Positions 8,705 to 16,501 of a stretch of DNA of 64,000 nt are shown here, piece by piece (the stretch's first letter is position 1; each line of letters begins with the position of its first letter). The notes beneath the pieces were generated by a model that saw nothing but the letters and a program-made list of their open reading frames with translations, had not been told where the DNA came from and did not search any database. The position numbers and the translations under genes were made by a program. The stretch is from Granulosicoccus sp947495035 (GTDB lineage Bacteria > Pseudomonadota > Gammaproteobacteria > Granulosicoccales > Granulosicoccaceae), in NCBI RefSeq assembly GCF_050589605.1, contig NZ_JBNGOO010000002.1; one strand, 5' to 3'.

Positions 8705-9499
8705 ATGCCCGGAATGACGGCCTTTCTGTTCGAAGGGGTGAGCCTGGAATCGGTTTTCACTCCTCTGTTGTTCAGTGCCGTTTTCATCTATTTTCTGGCC
8801 GGTGCCATCAAGGGCATGCTGGGAATCGGCTTCCCGACCGCCGCGGTCAGTCTGCTGGCACAGATCGTTGATGCCAGAACCGCGATTCTGCTGGTTGTCA
8901 TTCCCATGGTGGTGACCAACGCCTGGCAGGTCTGGCGTAACCGACGGGTTCGCTGGGTATTCAGAAGTTTCTGGCGGCTGCTGTTGATGATGCTGATCTT
9001 CATTGCCATTTTCTCGCAGCTGGCCGGACGCGTACCGGTTGGCTTGCTGACAGGGGTGCTGGGCCTGATCGTGGCCGTCTATTCCCTGTCCAGTCTGTAT
9101 CTGCCCGTTCTGAACATCCCTGATCGCCACGACCGACTCTCGCAATTTGTGGCGGGCAGCTCGGCGGGTGTCATGGGTGGCCTGACCGGTGTCTGGGCAC
9201 CGCCATTGCTGATCTATCTGAAGGCGCGCGGGGTCGGCAAGGAAGCCTTTGTCGCCACCACCGGTGTGCTGCTCTGTCTGGGTAGTCTGGTACTGTTCAC
9301 CGGTTATGCAAGCGCGGGTCTCATTGTCGGCCCTCTGCTGGTGATGTCCTGCCTGTTGCTGCTGCCTTCTCTGGCAGGTTTCAGTGCGGGAGAGCGGATT
9401 CGTCGCCGCTTGTCGCCGGAGCGCTTCGAACGCCTGCTGTTGTGGTTTTTCCTGGTCATGGGGTTGAATCTGATCAGGCGAGCATTGGTTGGGGGCTAG
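8705..9499 (+). CDS. TauE/SafE family permease (putative anion or sulfite exporter)
   Basis: An integral membrane protein of 264 residues with about eight hydrophobic segments. The glycine-rich repeat regions (AGAIKGMLGIGFPTAAVSLL and SSAGVMGGLTGVWAPPLLIY) mark the TauE/SafE family, whose members move sulfite, sulfoacetate or other organic anions. The ATG at 8705 lies 14 bp after the upstream epimerase stop; the frame is open to 8645, but the extension overlaps the previous gene and is polar. No sulfur-metabolism genes adjoin it, so the cargo is unknown. Confidence 0.82.
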   Translation: MPGMTAFLFEGVSLESVFTPLLFSAVFIYFLAGAIKGMLGIGFPTAAVSLLAQIVDARTAILLVVIPMVVTNAWQVWRNRRVRWVFRSFWRLLLMMLIFIAIFSQLAGRVPVGLLTGVLGLIVAVYSLSSLYLPVLNIPDRHDRLSQFVAGSSAGVMGGLTGVWAPPLLIYLKARGVGKEAFVATTGVLLCLGSLVLFTGYASAGLIVGPLLVMSCLLLLPSLAGFSAGERIRRRLSPERFERLLLWFFLVMGLNLIRRALVGG

Positions 9500-9599
9500 C
9501 GGTTGCGTGCCACTGGATGCGATCAAGCGGGTAATTGTCGACTGATCTCACAGGACTGCAGACGGTACACTGCAGGGTGGATCAATTCTCACCTGCGTG

Positions 9600-10316
9600 A
9601 TGGAGCTCGTTGTCTTGAAGAAAAACATCCTGATTGTCGGAGGTTCATCCGGGCTGGGTCTGGATCTGGCCAGGCACTATGTGCGAGAAGGGCATGGCGT
9701 TTGTCTTACCGGCCGTCACGACCCGGGTTTGTCAGGTGCGAGGTACGTCGAGCTGGATATCGATGCTGACGGTGCACACTTGAATCGCGGTATTGATCAA
9801 CTGCTCGAGAATTTCCCTGTCGTGAACACGCTGATCTACTCGGCCGGATTCTGTCAGAGAGCGACGATCGATGGTCTGTCCACTGCCGATATCACGCAGA
9901 TGGTGAATGTCGGGCTGGTGGCGCCCATGCTGCTGGTCCAGCGCCTCAAGAACCATCTGGATACGCCCCTCAAGGTCATGCTGATCACGTCAAGTTCGCA
10001 GTACACCGCGCGTGAGACGGAGCCTGTGTATTGTGCCACCAAGGCGGGTCTGGGTATGTTCGGTGCCTGCCTGGCGCTGGACAGGAAGGTCGGCAAAGTC
10101 CTTGTCGCAGCCCCTTCGGGCATGAAGAGTCCATTCTGGCGCCATAGTGACAACGATGTATCAGAGATGCTGGAGACGCAGTGGGTTGCGGCCCGGATCG
10201 TGGAGCTCTCCAGCGGTGCCTTCAAATACAAGTTCGCGAAGATTCTGAGAAATCCGCAAGGAATCGTGGTTGAAGAGTGTCTTGACGATGCCCTGCAACC
10301 GATAGAGTGTCAGTAG
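9600..10316 (+). CDS. SDR family oxidoreductase
   Basis: A short-chain dehydrogenase of 238 residues with the cofactor loop VGGSSGLG, SAGF in the place of NNAG, the catalytic serine region LITSSSQY, and YCATK for YxxxK. Start candidates are GTG at 9597 and ATG at 9600; the latter is preferred. The protein is shorter than most SDRs at its C-terminus, lacks a clear substrate loop signature and has no telling neighbours. It is followed 18 bp later by an unknown gene that may be in the same transcript. Substrate unknown. Confidence 0.75.
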   Translation: MELVVLKKNILIVGGSSGLGLDLARHYVREGHGVCLTGRHDPGLSGARYVELDIDADGAHLNRGIDQLLENFPVVNTLIYSAGFCQRATIDGLSTADITQMVNVGLVAPMLLVQRLKNHLDTPLKVMLITSSSQYTARETEPVYCATKAGLGMFGACLALDRKVGKVLVAAPSGMKSPFWRHSDNDVSEMLETQWVAARIVELSSGAFKYKFAKILRNPQGIVVEECLDDALQPIECQ

Positions 10317-10334
10317 CTGGTGGCGGCAGTTCTG

Positions 10335-10742
10335 ATGAAATTCCATCCCTTGTCCGAAAGTGAATTGGTCGATTGGGCGTATCACCCCGAGTCCTTCGTG
10401 GGTGTTGACCAGGACGTCGAGCTGCTGGTGGCAAGCCTGCGCAATGCCGATGTCATTCTGGCGTGCGCTGCTGACGATCAGTGTCCGAAACAGCGATTTT
10501 TCGTCAACTGCGCCTGTCTGATTGTGGGTGATGCGGTGCGCCGCTGTGCTGTTGACTCTTCGGAGAGGCATGTTCCGGCCGAGAAGGACATTCTGGCGTT
10601 TGCAAGACGGGCCGAGAAAACGGGTAATCGCTACCTGCTAGAATTAGCCTGGCGTGCCAGAGCGCTCGTGGAAGAGCCCTCCAGTTTTGATCGCGAGTAT
10701 TGGTGCGCTGGTGGATTGGTTCGTGAGATGTTTGATGACTGA
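10335..10742 (+). CDS. Hypothetical protein
   Basis: A protein of about 135 residues that I do not recognise. It is acidic and cysteine-containing (ILACAADDQC, VNCACLIVGDAVRRC, REYWCAGG) with no signal peptide or membrane segment. An in-frame GTG at 10320 is an alternative start. Its stop overlaps the start of the following exported FG-GAP protein by 8 bp, which suggests translational coupling, and it follows an SDR gene by 18 bp. Five cysteines in a short protein could bind a metal, but no spacing matches a known motif. Confidence 0.55.
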   Translation: MKFHPLSESELVDWAYHPESFVGVDQDVELLVASLRNADVILACAADDQCPKQRFFVNCACLIVGDAVRRCAVDSSERHVPAEKDILAFARRAEKTGNRYLLELAWRARALVEEPSSFDREYWCAGGLVREMFDD

Positions 10743-11784
10743 ACAACCGCTTGCATTATGGCCACTGCTGCTTGTCAATCTGGCATTGCCTGCCCGTTCC
10801 GGTCATGCAAGTCTGACCCATCCGGCATGCCATCCGCTGGCGACACTACCGTCAACGGTATATCTTTTCTCGGCAGATCTTGACGGCAAGGATGGGGCCG
10901 ACTTGTTCGTTGCGGATCGTAGCGGCGGGTCGACTGTCATCACCGCCTGTGATGTTCCTTCCCTTGGTCCATGGGATATGCGTGATACCAACAGGCCGCT
11001 CAATACGGTCGTTGTCGTCGATGTGGAGGGTGACGGAACAGAGGAGCTGATTGTGGGCGGTCCCACGGGGTCAGCGCCACTGGTCGGAACCGTCACCCGC
11101 CTGAAGGGGACGCAGCTTGAACCGGGAGAAAGCGTGTCTGTCAGACCCGCTGACGATTTGCTGGCGGGTAAAACATTCCGGTGTGTCGACACCGATGACG
11201 ATGGGCAACGTGAAGTTGTCAACTACAGCTATCGTGAAAACGTTGACGGGTCAGAAATACACTGGCGAGGCAGTGACGGTGGTGAAGGTCTGTTCAAGTT
11301 GCCTTCACAAGCGGCCGAAGCCTGGTTGTTTCGAAATGGGCATTGTGGAGGTCGTCTGGCGACAAGCCAGAGTTTTGCGGTGGCTGCTTATCCGCCATCT
11401 GTGGTAATTGAATCCCTTCAAACCCACCTTGCAGAGGACGGAATTGTTCAGTTCGGTATCAACAATCAGGTACTCCATACAAAGACAGTTGAACAGTTGA
11501 GAGATGACAATGACTGGCTGATTCCACTGGAAAGCTACGGTGGCTATGAGGGGCCTTTCTCCCTGCCAGGCTTTCTGGCAAAGGCGCAGACACTGACGGT
11601 CGGCTCGCACAATCACTGTGCAGGCTCCCCATTGGCACCACCGAATCTGTCAGAGAAGAAACTGATTCAGCTCTCGGCTCAACCCGGTCAGACAAGCAGC
11701 TGCCTGCAATGGTTTTCGGTTGATTTCTGGATGAAAGAGGACTTCACGATCGAAGCTGTCATGTTGAATATCTGGGAGCCTTGA
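10735..11784 (+). CDS. Exported FG-GAP / VCBS-repeat-like protein
   Basis: A secreted protein of 349 residues. Starting at 10735 gives a typical signal peptide (MTEQPLALWPLLLVNLALPARSGHA), which is why this ATG is preferred over the in-frame one at 10654 that lies inside the previous gene. Three calcium-binding-like loops resemble FG-GAP beta-propeller repeats: DLDGKDGADLFVADR, DVEGDGTEELIVGG and DTDDDGQREVV. The C-terminal half has no recognised family and contains several cysteines. The last codons run straight into an 8-bp tandem repeat that supplies the stop codon. Likely an extracellular or periplasmic binding protein; role unknown. Confidence 0.65.
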   Translation: MTEQPLALWPLLLVNLALPARSGHASLTHPACHPLATLPSTVYLFSADLDGKDGADLFVADRSGGSTVITACDVPSLGPWDMRDTNRPLNTVVVVDVEGDGTEELIVGGPTGSAPLVGTVTRLKGTQLEPGESVSVRPADDLLAGKTFRCVDTDDDGQREVVNYSYRENVDGSEIHWRGSDGGEGLFKLPSQAAEAWLFRNGHCGGRLATSQSFAVAAYPPSVVIESLQTHLAEDGIVQFGINNQVLHTKTVEQLRDDNDWLIPLESYGGYEGPFSLPGFLAKAQTLTVGSHNHCAGSPLAPPNLSEKKLIQLSAQPGQTSSCLQWFSVDFWMKEDFTIEAVMLNIWEP

Positions 11785-11852
11785 TGCCTTGATGCCTTGA
11801 TGCCTTGATGCCTGAATGCCTGAATGCCTGAATGCCTGAATGCCTGAATGCC
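11781..11852 (+). repeat. Nine-copy 8-bp tandem repeat at a gene end
   Basis: Four perfect copies of TTGATGCC (11781-11812) followed by five of TGAATGCC (11813-11852). The first copy contains the TGA stop of the FG-GAP protein. The array lies between this gene and the convergent bhcR gene. The block structure of two homogeneous variants suggests slippage growth. Confidence 0.95.
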
Positions 11853-11876
11853 GAGTGCGTCATGACAACCATGCCT

Positions 11877-12722
11877 TCACCGAGGATGATTGACCAGTGC
11901 ACCGAGCGCCTCTGAAATCTGCCTGGCGGCCGTTGTCACAACAGGCCCGATGCGACTGATCATCTCATCGGGAAAGCGGGTACTGGGGCCGGATACGGAT
12001 ACACCAGCGACCGGTTCACCACGGGCATCGAGAATGGGAGCGGCCACGCAGCGCATGCCTTCGAAGTGCTCCTCGTTGTCAAAGGACCAGCCTCTCTGAC
12101 GCGTGCGATCGAGATCCTCGAACAGCGTTGTCGGTGTGCTCAGGGTCTGTGTGGTGAAGGCCGGCAGTCCGGTTTTCTCCAGACTCTTTTGCACTTCGTC
12201 GCGACTGCGCATCGACAACAGTGCCTTGCCGATACCCGAGGCGTGCAGATGACTGCGGGATCCGGGGCGATGATAGGCCCGGATGGGGTGATTGCTTTCG
12301 ACCTGTGAGATGAACACCACATAGCCGTTGTCTTCGACCGCCAGATTGGCAGTCTCACCCGTGTCTTCCATGAGCACACGCATGATTGGCCGTGCGATCT
12401 CTACCAGGCTGGTGCGCGCCAGATAGCTGGTGCCGACACTGTAGGCCTGTACACCGATGGACCAGAGTTGTGAGGTCTCGTCGTAATCGACGAATTGCTG
12501 GCGCAACAATGTGCTCAGCAGGCGGTGAGCGGTAGGGGCGGGCATGCCTGCCTGCAATGACAGATCGCTGAGATTGGCGGCACCTTCTCTGGCGAGTAAC
12601 TGCAGCAGGGTCAGACCGCGATCCAGCGCCTGCACGGTGGACACTTCCGTCTCGCTGCGCTGAATTCTGGGTCGTCCGCGTCCACGTCGGGTGGTGCTGA
12701 CCGGCTTGTCGCTGGCGGGCAT
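11877..12722 (-). CDS. bhcR: IclR family regulator of the beta-hydroxyaspartate cycle
   Basis: A transcription regulator of 281 residues. A basic N-terminal tail (RRGRGRPRIQR) precedes a winged helix-turn-helix (about 30-95, with LSDLSLQAGMPAPTAHRLL as the recognition region). The IclR effector-binding domain follows (about 100-275, with HLHASGIGKALL and the C-terminal VAGVSVSGP). Its position, divergent from bhcABCD across a 380-bp region, matches the arrangement known for bhcR in Paracoccus denitrificans, where BhcR responds to glyoxylate. The name rests on this context plus family. Inverted repeats in the adjoining AT-rich DNA are candidate operators. Confidence 0.85.
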   Translation of the reverse strand: MPASDKPVSTTRRGRGRPRIQRSETEVSTVQALDRGLTLLQLLAREGAANLSDLSLQAGMPAPTAHRLLSTLLRQQFVDYDETSQLWSIGVQAYSVGTSYLARTSLVEIARPIMRVLMEDTGETANLAVEDNGYVVFISQVESNHPIRAYHRPGSRSHLHASGIGKALLSMRSRDEVQKSLEKTGLPAFTTQTLSTPTTLFEDLDRTRQRGWSFDNEEHFEGMRCVAAPILDARGEPVAGVSVSGPSTRFPDEMISRIGPVVTTAARQISEALGALVNHPR

Positions 12723-12757
12723 GGCTTGTCCTTGGCTGCAGGTTTGATTGCATCAGA

Positions 12758-12787
12758 TTATGAAGTAATTTTTCATAATTTTCATAA
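12758..12787. promoter_or_regulatory. Candidate IclR/BhcR operator
   Basis: Inverted repeat TTATGAA (12758-12764) and TTCATAA (12772-12778) with a 7-bp spacer, followed by a second TTCATAA at 12781-12787; the nonamer TTTTCATAA is tandemly duplicated. It lies 36-65 bp upstream of bhcR, where an autoregulating IclR protein would be expected to bind. A similar TTTCAA-N7-TTGAAA lies at 12859-12877. Inferred from symmetry and position only. Confidence 0.4.
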
Positions 12788-12902
12788 AATGATAAAAAAT
12801 AACAATAAATATAGTAAAAACATGCGGTTGTGGAATTAAATAATAAAATAAAAAAACATTTCAAAAATAGCTTGAAAATAGCAGAGTTCCGCCGGATACT
12901 GT

Positions 12903-12992
12903 CAACAGAACGCACAACAGAACGCACAACAGAACGCACAACAGAACGCACAACAGAACGCACAACAGAACGCACAACAGAACGCACAACAG
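12903..12992 (+). repeat. 12-bp tandem repeat running into an assembly gap
   Basis: Seven and a half identical copies of CAACAGAACGCA stop at the first N (12993). The full array length is unknown because the gap follows directly. It lies between the divergent bhcR and bhcA genes. Confidence 0.95.
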
Positions 12993-13090
12993 NNNNNNNN
13001 NNNNNNNNNNNNNNNNNNNNNNNNNNNNNNNNNNNNNNNNNNNNNNNNNNNNNNNNNNNNNNNNNNNNNNNNNNNNNNNNNNNNNNNNNN
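12993..13090. other. Assembly gap (98 N)
   Basis: Run of 98 N directly after a 12-bp tandem repeat. An identical gap length occurs at 18899-18996, so the size is probably nominal and not a true distance. Confidence 0.98.
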
Positions 13091-13102
13091 AGGACGCTCC
13101 TC

Positions 13103-14302
13103 ATGAACGGACAGAACCCGATATTCATTCCTGGCCCCACCAATATTCCCGATCGTCTGCGCGCAGCCATGAACGTGCAGAGCAGCGATCACAGAGCCCC
13201 CGATTTCAAGGACCTGTTGCAGCCAGTGCTGCGAGATGTCCGGAAAGTCTTCAAGATGAAAGGGGGCGAGATCATCACCTTTCCCGCCAGCGGTACCGGC
13301 GGCTGGGAGGCTTCCATCACCAACACCTTGTCGCCCGGTGACAAGGTGTTGGTCGCTCGCTACGGCATGTTCTCGCATCGCTGGATCGACCTGTGTCAGC
13401 GTCATGGTCTGGATGTCGAGGTGCTCGAATGCGAGTGGGGTGAAGGTGCGCCGGCGGATCGTTTTGCCGATCGTCTGGCCAGTGACGAGGCCGGACTGAT
13501 CAAGGCAGTGCTGGTGACGCACAATGAAACGGCTACCGGTGTGCGCAGCGATATCGCTGCGGTGCGCACCGCGCTGGATGCCAGCGATCATCAGGCCCTG
13601 TTGTTTGTCGATTGTGTCAGCTCGCTCGGCAGCATGGATTTCCGGATGGATGAATGGGGTGTCGATCTGGCGGTTTCCGGGTCACAGAAAGGCTTCATGC
13701 TCAATACCGGCATGGCCATTGTGGCGGTCAGTGACAAGGCGCTGAGCGCGATGGAAACTGCTCGCTGTGCCCGTTGCTTCTTCGACTTCCGGGACATGCT
13801 GGCGGCCAACCAGGTTGGTGGCTATCCGTATACACCGCCATTGCAGCTGATTCACGGTTTGCGCGAGAGTCTGGACATGCTGCTGGCAGAAGGTCTGGAG
13901 AACGTCTTCCAACGGCATTTCCGCATTGCCGAAGGTGTTCGCCAGGCGGTGGCTGCCTGGGGCATGACGCTGTGCGCACGCGCTCCCGAGCTGTATTCGG
14001 ACACGGTCAGTGCCATCTACGTGCCGGAGGGCTTCGACAGCAATTCGCTGACCGATCATGCCTTCAGCCGCTATGAAGTCTCGTTTGGTGTCGGCCTGGG
14101 TGAGATGTCCGGCAAGGCGTTTCGCATCGGCCACCTGGGATCGATGAGCGAGGTCATGGCACTCTCGGGTCTGGCGGCCATGGAGATGGCCATGAAGGAT
14201 CTGGACTATCCGGTGAGTCTCGGCTCCGGTGTGGCTGCGGCGCAGGAGTACTATCGACAGAGTGGCGCAGCGCCGCAGATCGCGGGAGGTCAGGCTCGAT
14301 GA
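13103..14302 (+). CDS. bhcA: Aspartate-glyoxylate aminotransferase (beta-hydroxyaspartate cycle)
   Basis: A class V PLP aminotransferase of 399 residues, close to the length of BhcA. It transfers the amino group of L-aspartate to glyoxylate, giving oxaloacetate and glycine. The N-terminal FIPGPTNIP and FPASGTGGWEA, the Asp in LFVDCVSSLGSMDF and the PLP-binding Lys196 in SGSQKGF are typical of the alanine/serine-glyoxylate aminotransferase family. The ATG at 13103 follows AGGA by 8 nt and starts just after the sequence gap, so promoter information is missing. bhcB overlaps its stop by 4 bp. A serine-glyoxylate aminotransferase is the alternative by family alone, but the full bhcRABCD order supports BhcA. 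Confidence 0.9.
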   Translation: MNGQNPIFIPGPTNIPDRLRAAMNVQSSDHRAPDFKDLLQPVLRDVRKVFKMKGGEIITFPASGTGGWEASITNTLSPGDKVLVARYGMFSHRWIDLCQRHGLDVEVLECEWGEGAPADRFADRLASDEAGLIKAVLVTHNETATGVRSDIAAVRTALDASDHQALLFVDCVSSLGSMDFRMDEWGVDLAVSGSQKGFMLNTGMAIVAVSDKALSAMETARCARCFFDFRDMLAANQVGGYPYTPPLQLIHGLRESLDMLLAEGLENVFQRHFRIAEGVRQAVAAWGMTLCARAPELYSDTVSAIYVPEGFDSNSLTDHAFSRYEVSFGVGLGEMSGKAFRIGHLGSMSEVMALSGLAAMEMAMKDLDYPVSLGSGVAAAQEYYRQSGAAPQIAGGQAR

Positions 14303-15315
14303 AGACTGAAAACCGTCATGAATCCACCGATGGTACAGGCGTGAGTGTGCCGGATTTCGCCGCGGTAGAAGCGGCGCATGAGCTCATTCGGCCGTATGTC
14401 CATCTGACACCGGTGCTGACGTCAGCCTTCCTGAACGCCCTGACAGGTGCAGATCTGCATTTCAAGTGCGAGAACTTCCAGAAGGCGGGTGCCTTCAAGG
14501 TACGTGGTGCTTCCAATGCGGTGTTTGGTCTGGACGAGGCAACGGCGAAGCGGGGCGTGGCGACACATTCGTCAGGCAACCATGCGCTGTCGCTGTCCTA
14601 CGCGGCCGGACAACGAGGTATACCGGTGACGGTGGTCATGCCGCATACGGCGCCGGAGGCCAAGAAGGCTGCGGTGCGCGGTTACGGCGGCACCATTGTC
14701 GAATGCGAACCCTCCACCAGTTCGAGAGAAGCCACCTTTGCCGAGGTGGTGGCGCACAGTGGAGCGGACTTCGTGCACCCCTACAACGACCCGCGCGTCA
14801 TCGCCGGGCAGGCAACCTGTTCCAGAGAGCTTCTGCAGCAGGTTGAAGGGCTTGACGACGTCATCGCCCCCATCGGTGGTGGTGGCATGGTGTCCGGTAC
14901 CTGTCTGACGCTGTCCAGCATTGCGCCTTCGACAAGGATCTATGCGGCCGAACCGATCAACGCCGATGATGCGGCTCGTTCATTCCACGCCGGGCACATC
15001 ATTGCCGACGATGCACCTTCCACCGTGGCCGATGGTTTGAAGGTGCCGCTCAAGGAGCTCACCTGGCACTTCGTGTCACGGCATGTCACGGATGTGCTGA
15101 CCGTCAGTGAGCAAGAGATCGTTGACGCCATGAAGCTGATCTGGCAGCGCATGAAAATCGTGGTGGAACCCAGCTCGGCAGTGACCCTGGCGGCCATCAT
15201 CCGTCATCGAGACCTGTTTGTCGGCCAGAGAGTCGGCGTTATTCTGACCGGTGGCAATGTCGACATGGATCGACTGCCCTGGATGCTTCAACCCTTCAAC
15301 ACGCGAGAATCATGA
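14299..15315 (+). CDS. bhcB: beta-hydroxyaspartate dehydratase
   Basis: A fold-type II PLP enzyme of 338 residues, related to threonine/serine dehydratase and serine racemase. In the cycle it dehydrates (2R,3S)-beta-hydroxyaspartate to iminosuccinate. Lys67 in AFKVRG is the PLP lysine, and the phosphate-binding glycine loop is GGGG at 193-196. SSGNHALS, the family substrate-binding loop, is also present. The start ATG overlaps the bhcA stop (ATGA) and its own stop overlaps the bhcC start in the same way, so the operon is tightly coupled. Alone it would be called a threonine dehydratase; the flanking genes define its role. Confidence 0.88.
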   Translation: MKTENRHESTDGTGVSVPDFAAVEAAHELIRPYVHLTPVLTSAFLNALTGADLHFKCENFQKAGAFKVRGASNAVFGLDEATAKRGVATHSSGNHALSLSYAAGQRGIPVTVVMPHTAPEAKKAAVRGYGGTIVECEPSTSSREATFAEVVAHSGADFVHPYNDPRVIAGQATCSRELLQQVEGLDDVIAPIGGGGMVSGTCLTLSSIAPSTRIYAAEPINADDAARSFHAGHIIADDAPSTVADGLKVPLKELTWHFVSRHVTDVLTVSEQEIVDAMKLIWQRMKIVVEPSSAVTLAAIIRHRDLFVGQRVGVILTGGNVDMDRLPWMLQPFNTRES

Positions 15316-16490
15316 TGTCCACAGCAAGCCTAGGTAGTGTGCAGGAAGATCAACATGAGGTCGGTTACGACATACCGGCAGCCGTCGGCATGGATGAGTC
15401 GGACATTCAGACTCCGGCACTGGTTCTGGATCTGGACGCACTGGAGCGCAATATCCGCAAGATGGGTGACTATGCTCGCGCAGCCGGTGTGCGTCACCGG
15501 GTACACGGCAAGATGCACAAGTCCGTTGACGTGGCCTTGCTCCAGGAGAAGCTGGGCGGCAGCTGCGGTGTGTGCTGTCAGAAGGTCAGCGAAGCGGAAG
15601 TGTTCGTGCGAGGCGGCATCAAGGACGTGCTGGTCTCCAATCAGGTACGCGACCCTGCCAAGATCGATCGTCTGGCAAGGCTGCCGTTGCTGGGTGCTCG
15701 CACCCTGTGTTGTGTCGACGATATCGACAATGTCGCCGAGCTGTCCGAGGCCGCCACTCGGCACGGCACCGAAATCGAATGTCTGGTGGAGATCGATTGC
15801 GGGGCGGGCCGTTGTGGTGTGACCACCACCGAGGAGGTGCTACGGATTGCTCAGGCGATCGATGCCGCGGAGGGTCTGATATTTTCCGGTATACAGGCCT
15901 ATCAGGGGGCCATGCAACACCTGGATCTGTTCGAGGAGCGCAAGGCCAAGACTGCCATTGCCATCGAGATGGTACGTGAGGCGGTAGCAGGCTTGAAGAC
16001 ACTCGGCCTCGAGTGCGACATCATCGGTGGCGGCGGTACCGGATCCTATCAGTTCGAGAGCGAATCCGGCCTCTACAATGAATTGCAGTGCGGCTCCTAT
16101 GCATTCATGGACGCCGACTATGGCCGTATACGGGATGCACAGGGACAGCGTATCGATCAGGGAGAATGGGAAAACGCCCTGTTCATTCTGACGTCGGTCA
16201 TGAGCCACGCCAAGGCGGACAAGGCAATCTGTGATGCCGGTCTGAAGGCGCAGTCGGTGGACAGTGGTCTGCCCTTCATCCATGGCCGGGAGGATGTCGA
16301 GTACATCAAGTGCTCGGACGAGCATGGCGTCATTGCGGACCCGGATGGGGTCCTGAAGGTCAATGACAGATTGCGGCTGGTACCGGGCCACTGTGATCCC
16401 ACCTGCAATGTGCATGACTGGTACGTGGGTGTACGCAATGGCAAGGTGGAGGCTCTCTGGCCGGTGAGTGCTCGTGGCCGGGCGTATTGA
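15312..16490 (+). CDS. bhcC: beta-hydroxyaspartate aldolase (D-threonine-aldolase-like)
   Basis: A fold-type III PLP enzyme of 392 residues in the DSD1/D-threonine aldolase family. It condenses glycine and glyoxylate to beta-hydroxyaspartate, the carbon-carbon bond-forming step of the cycle. The N-terminal alanine-racemase-like barrel has the PLP lysine in HGKMHKS (Lys67). The C-terminal domain ends with PGHCDPTCNVHDW, whose His and acidic or Cys residues form the divalent-metal site in the family. It overlaps bhcB by 4 bp and lies 11 bp upstream of bhcD. The alternative, D-threonine or D-serine metabolism, is unlikely in this gene order. Confidence 0.88.
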   Translation: MMSTASLGSVQEDQHEVGYDIPAAVGMDESDIQTPALVLDLDALERNIRKMGDYARAAGVRHRVHGKMHKSVDVALLQEKLGGSCGVCCQKVSEAEVFVRGGIKDVLVSNQVRDPAKIDRLARLPLLGARTLCCVDDIDNVAELSEAATRHGTEIECLVEIDCGAGRCGVTTTEEVLRIAQAIDAAEGLIFSGIQAYQGAMQHLDLFEERKAKTAIAIEMVREAVAGLKTLGLECDIIGGGGTGSYQFESESGLYNELQCGSYAFMDADYGRIRDAQGQRIDQGEWENALFILTSVMSHAKADKAICDAGLKAQSVDSGLPFIHGREDVEYIKCSDEHGVIADPDGVLKVNDRLRLVPGHCDPTCNVHDWYVGVRNGKVEALWPVSARGRAY

Positions 16491-16501
16491 GGGAGCAATA
16501 C

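Larger units (their letters stand above)
12723..13102. other. Divergent bhcR-bhcA intergenic region, AT-rich, interrupted by a sequence gap
   Basis: This 380-bp stretch holds no gene. Its first part (about 12750-12890) is strikingly A/T-rich compared with its surroundings and should contain the divergent promoters and regulator sites. It is followed by a 12-bp minisatellite, a 98-N gap and 12 bp before the bhcA start, with AGGA as ribosome binding site at 13091-13094. The inverted repeats at 12758-12778 and 12859-12877 share the form of 6-7 bp arms and a 7-bp spacer. Confidence 0.8.

Noticed and set aside
12830..13102. In-frame extension of bhcA through the 12-bp repeat and the N gap
   Set aside because: The extension codes only for a repeated Arg-Thr-Thr-Glu pattern plus undetermined bases; the ATG at 13103 with AGGA gives the normal aminotransferase N-terminus.
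14299..15315. Annotation of bhcB as a biosynthetic threonine dehydratase
   Set aside because: It lacks the C-terminal regulatory domain and sits in the full bhc gene order.
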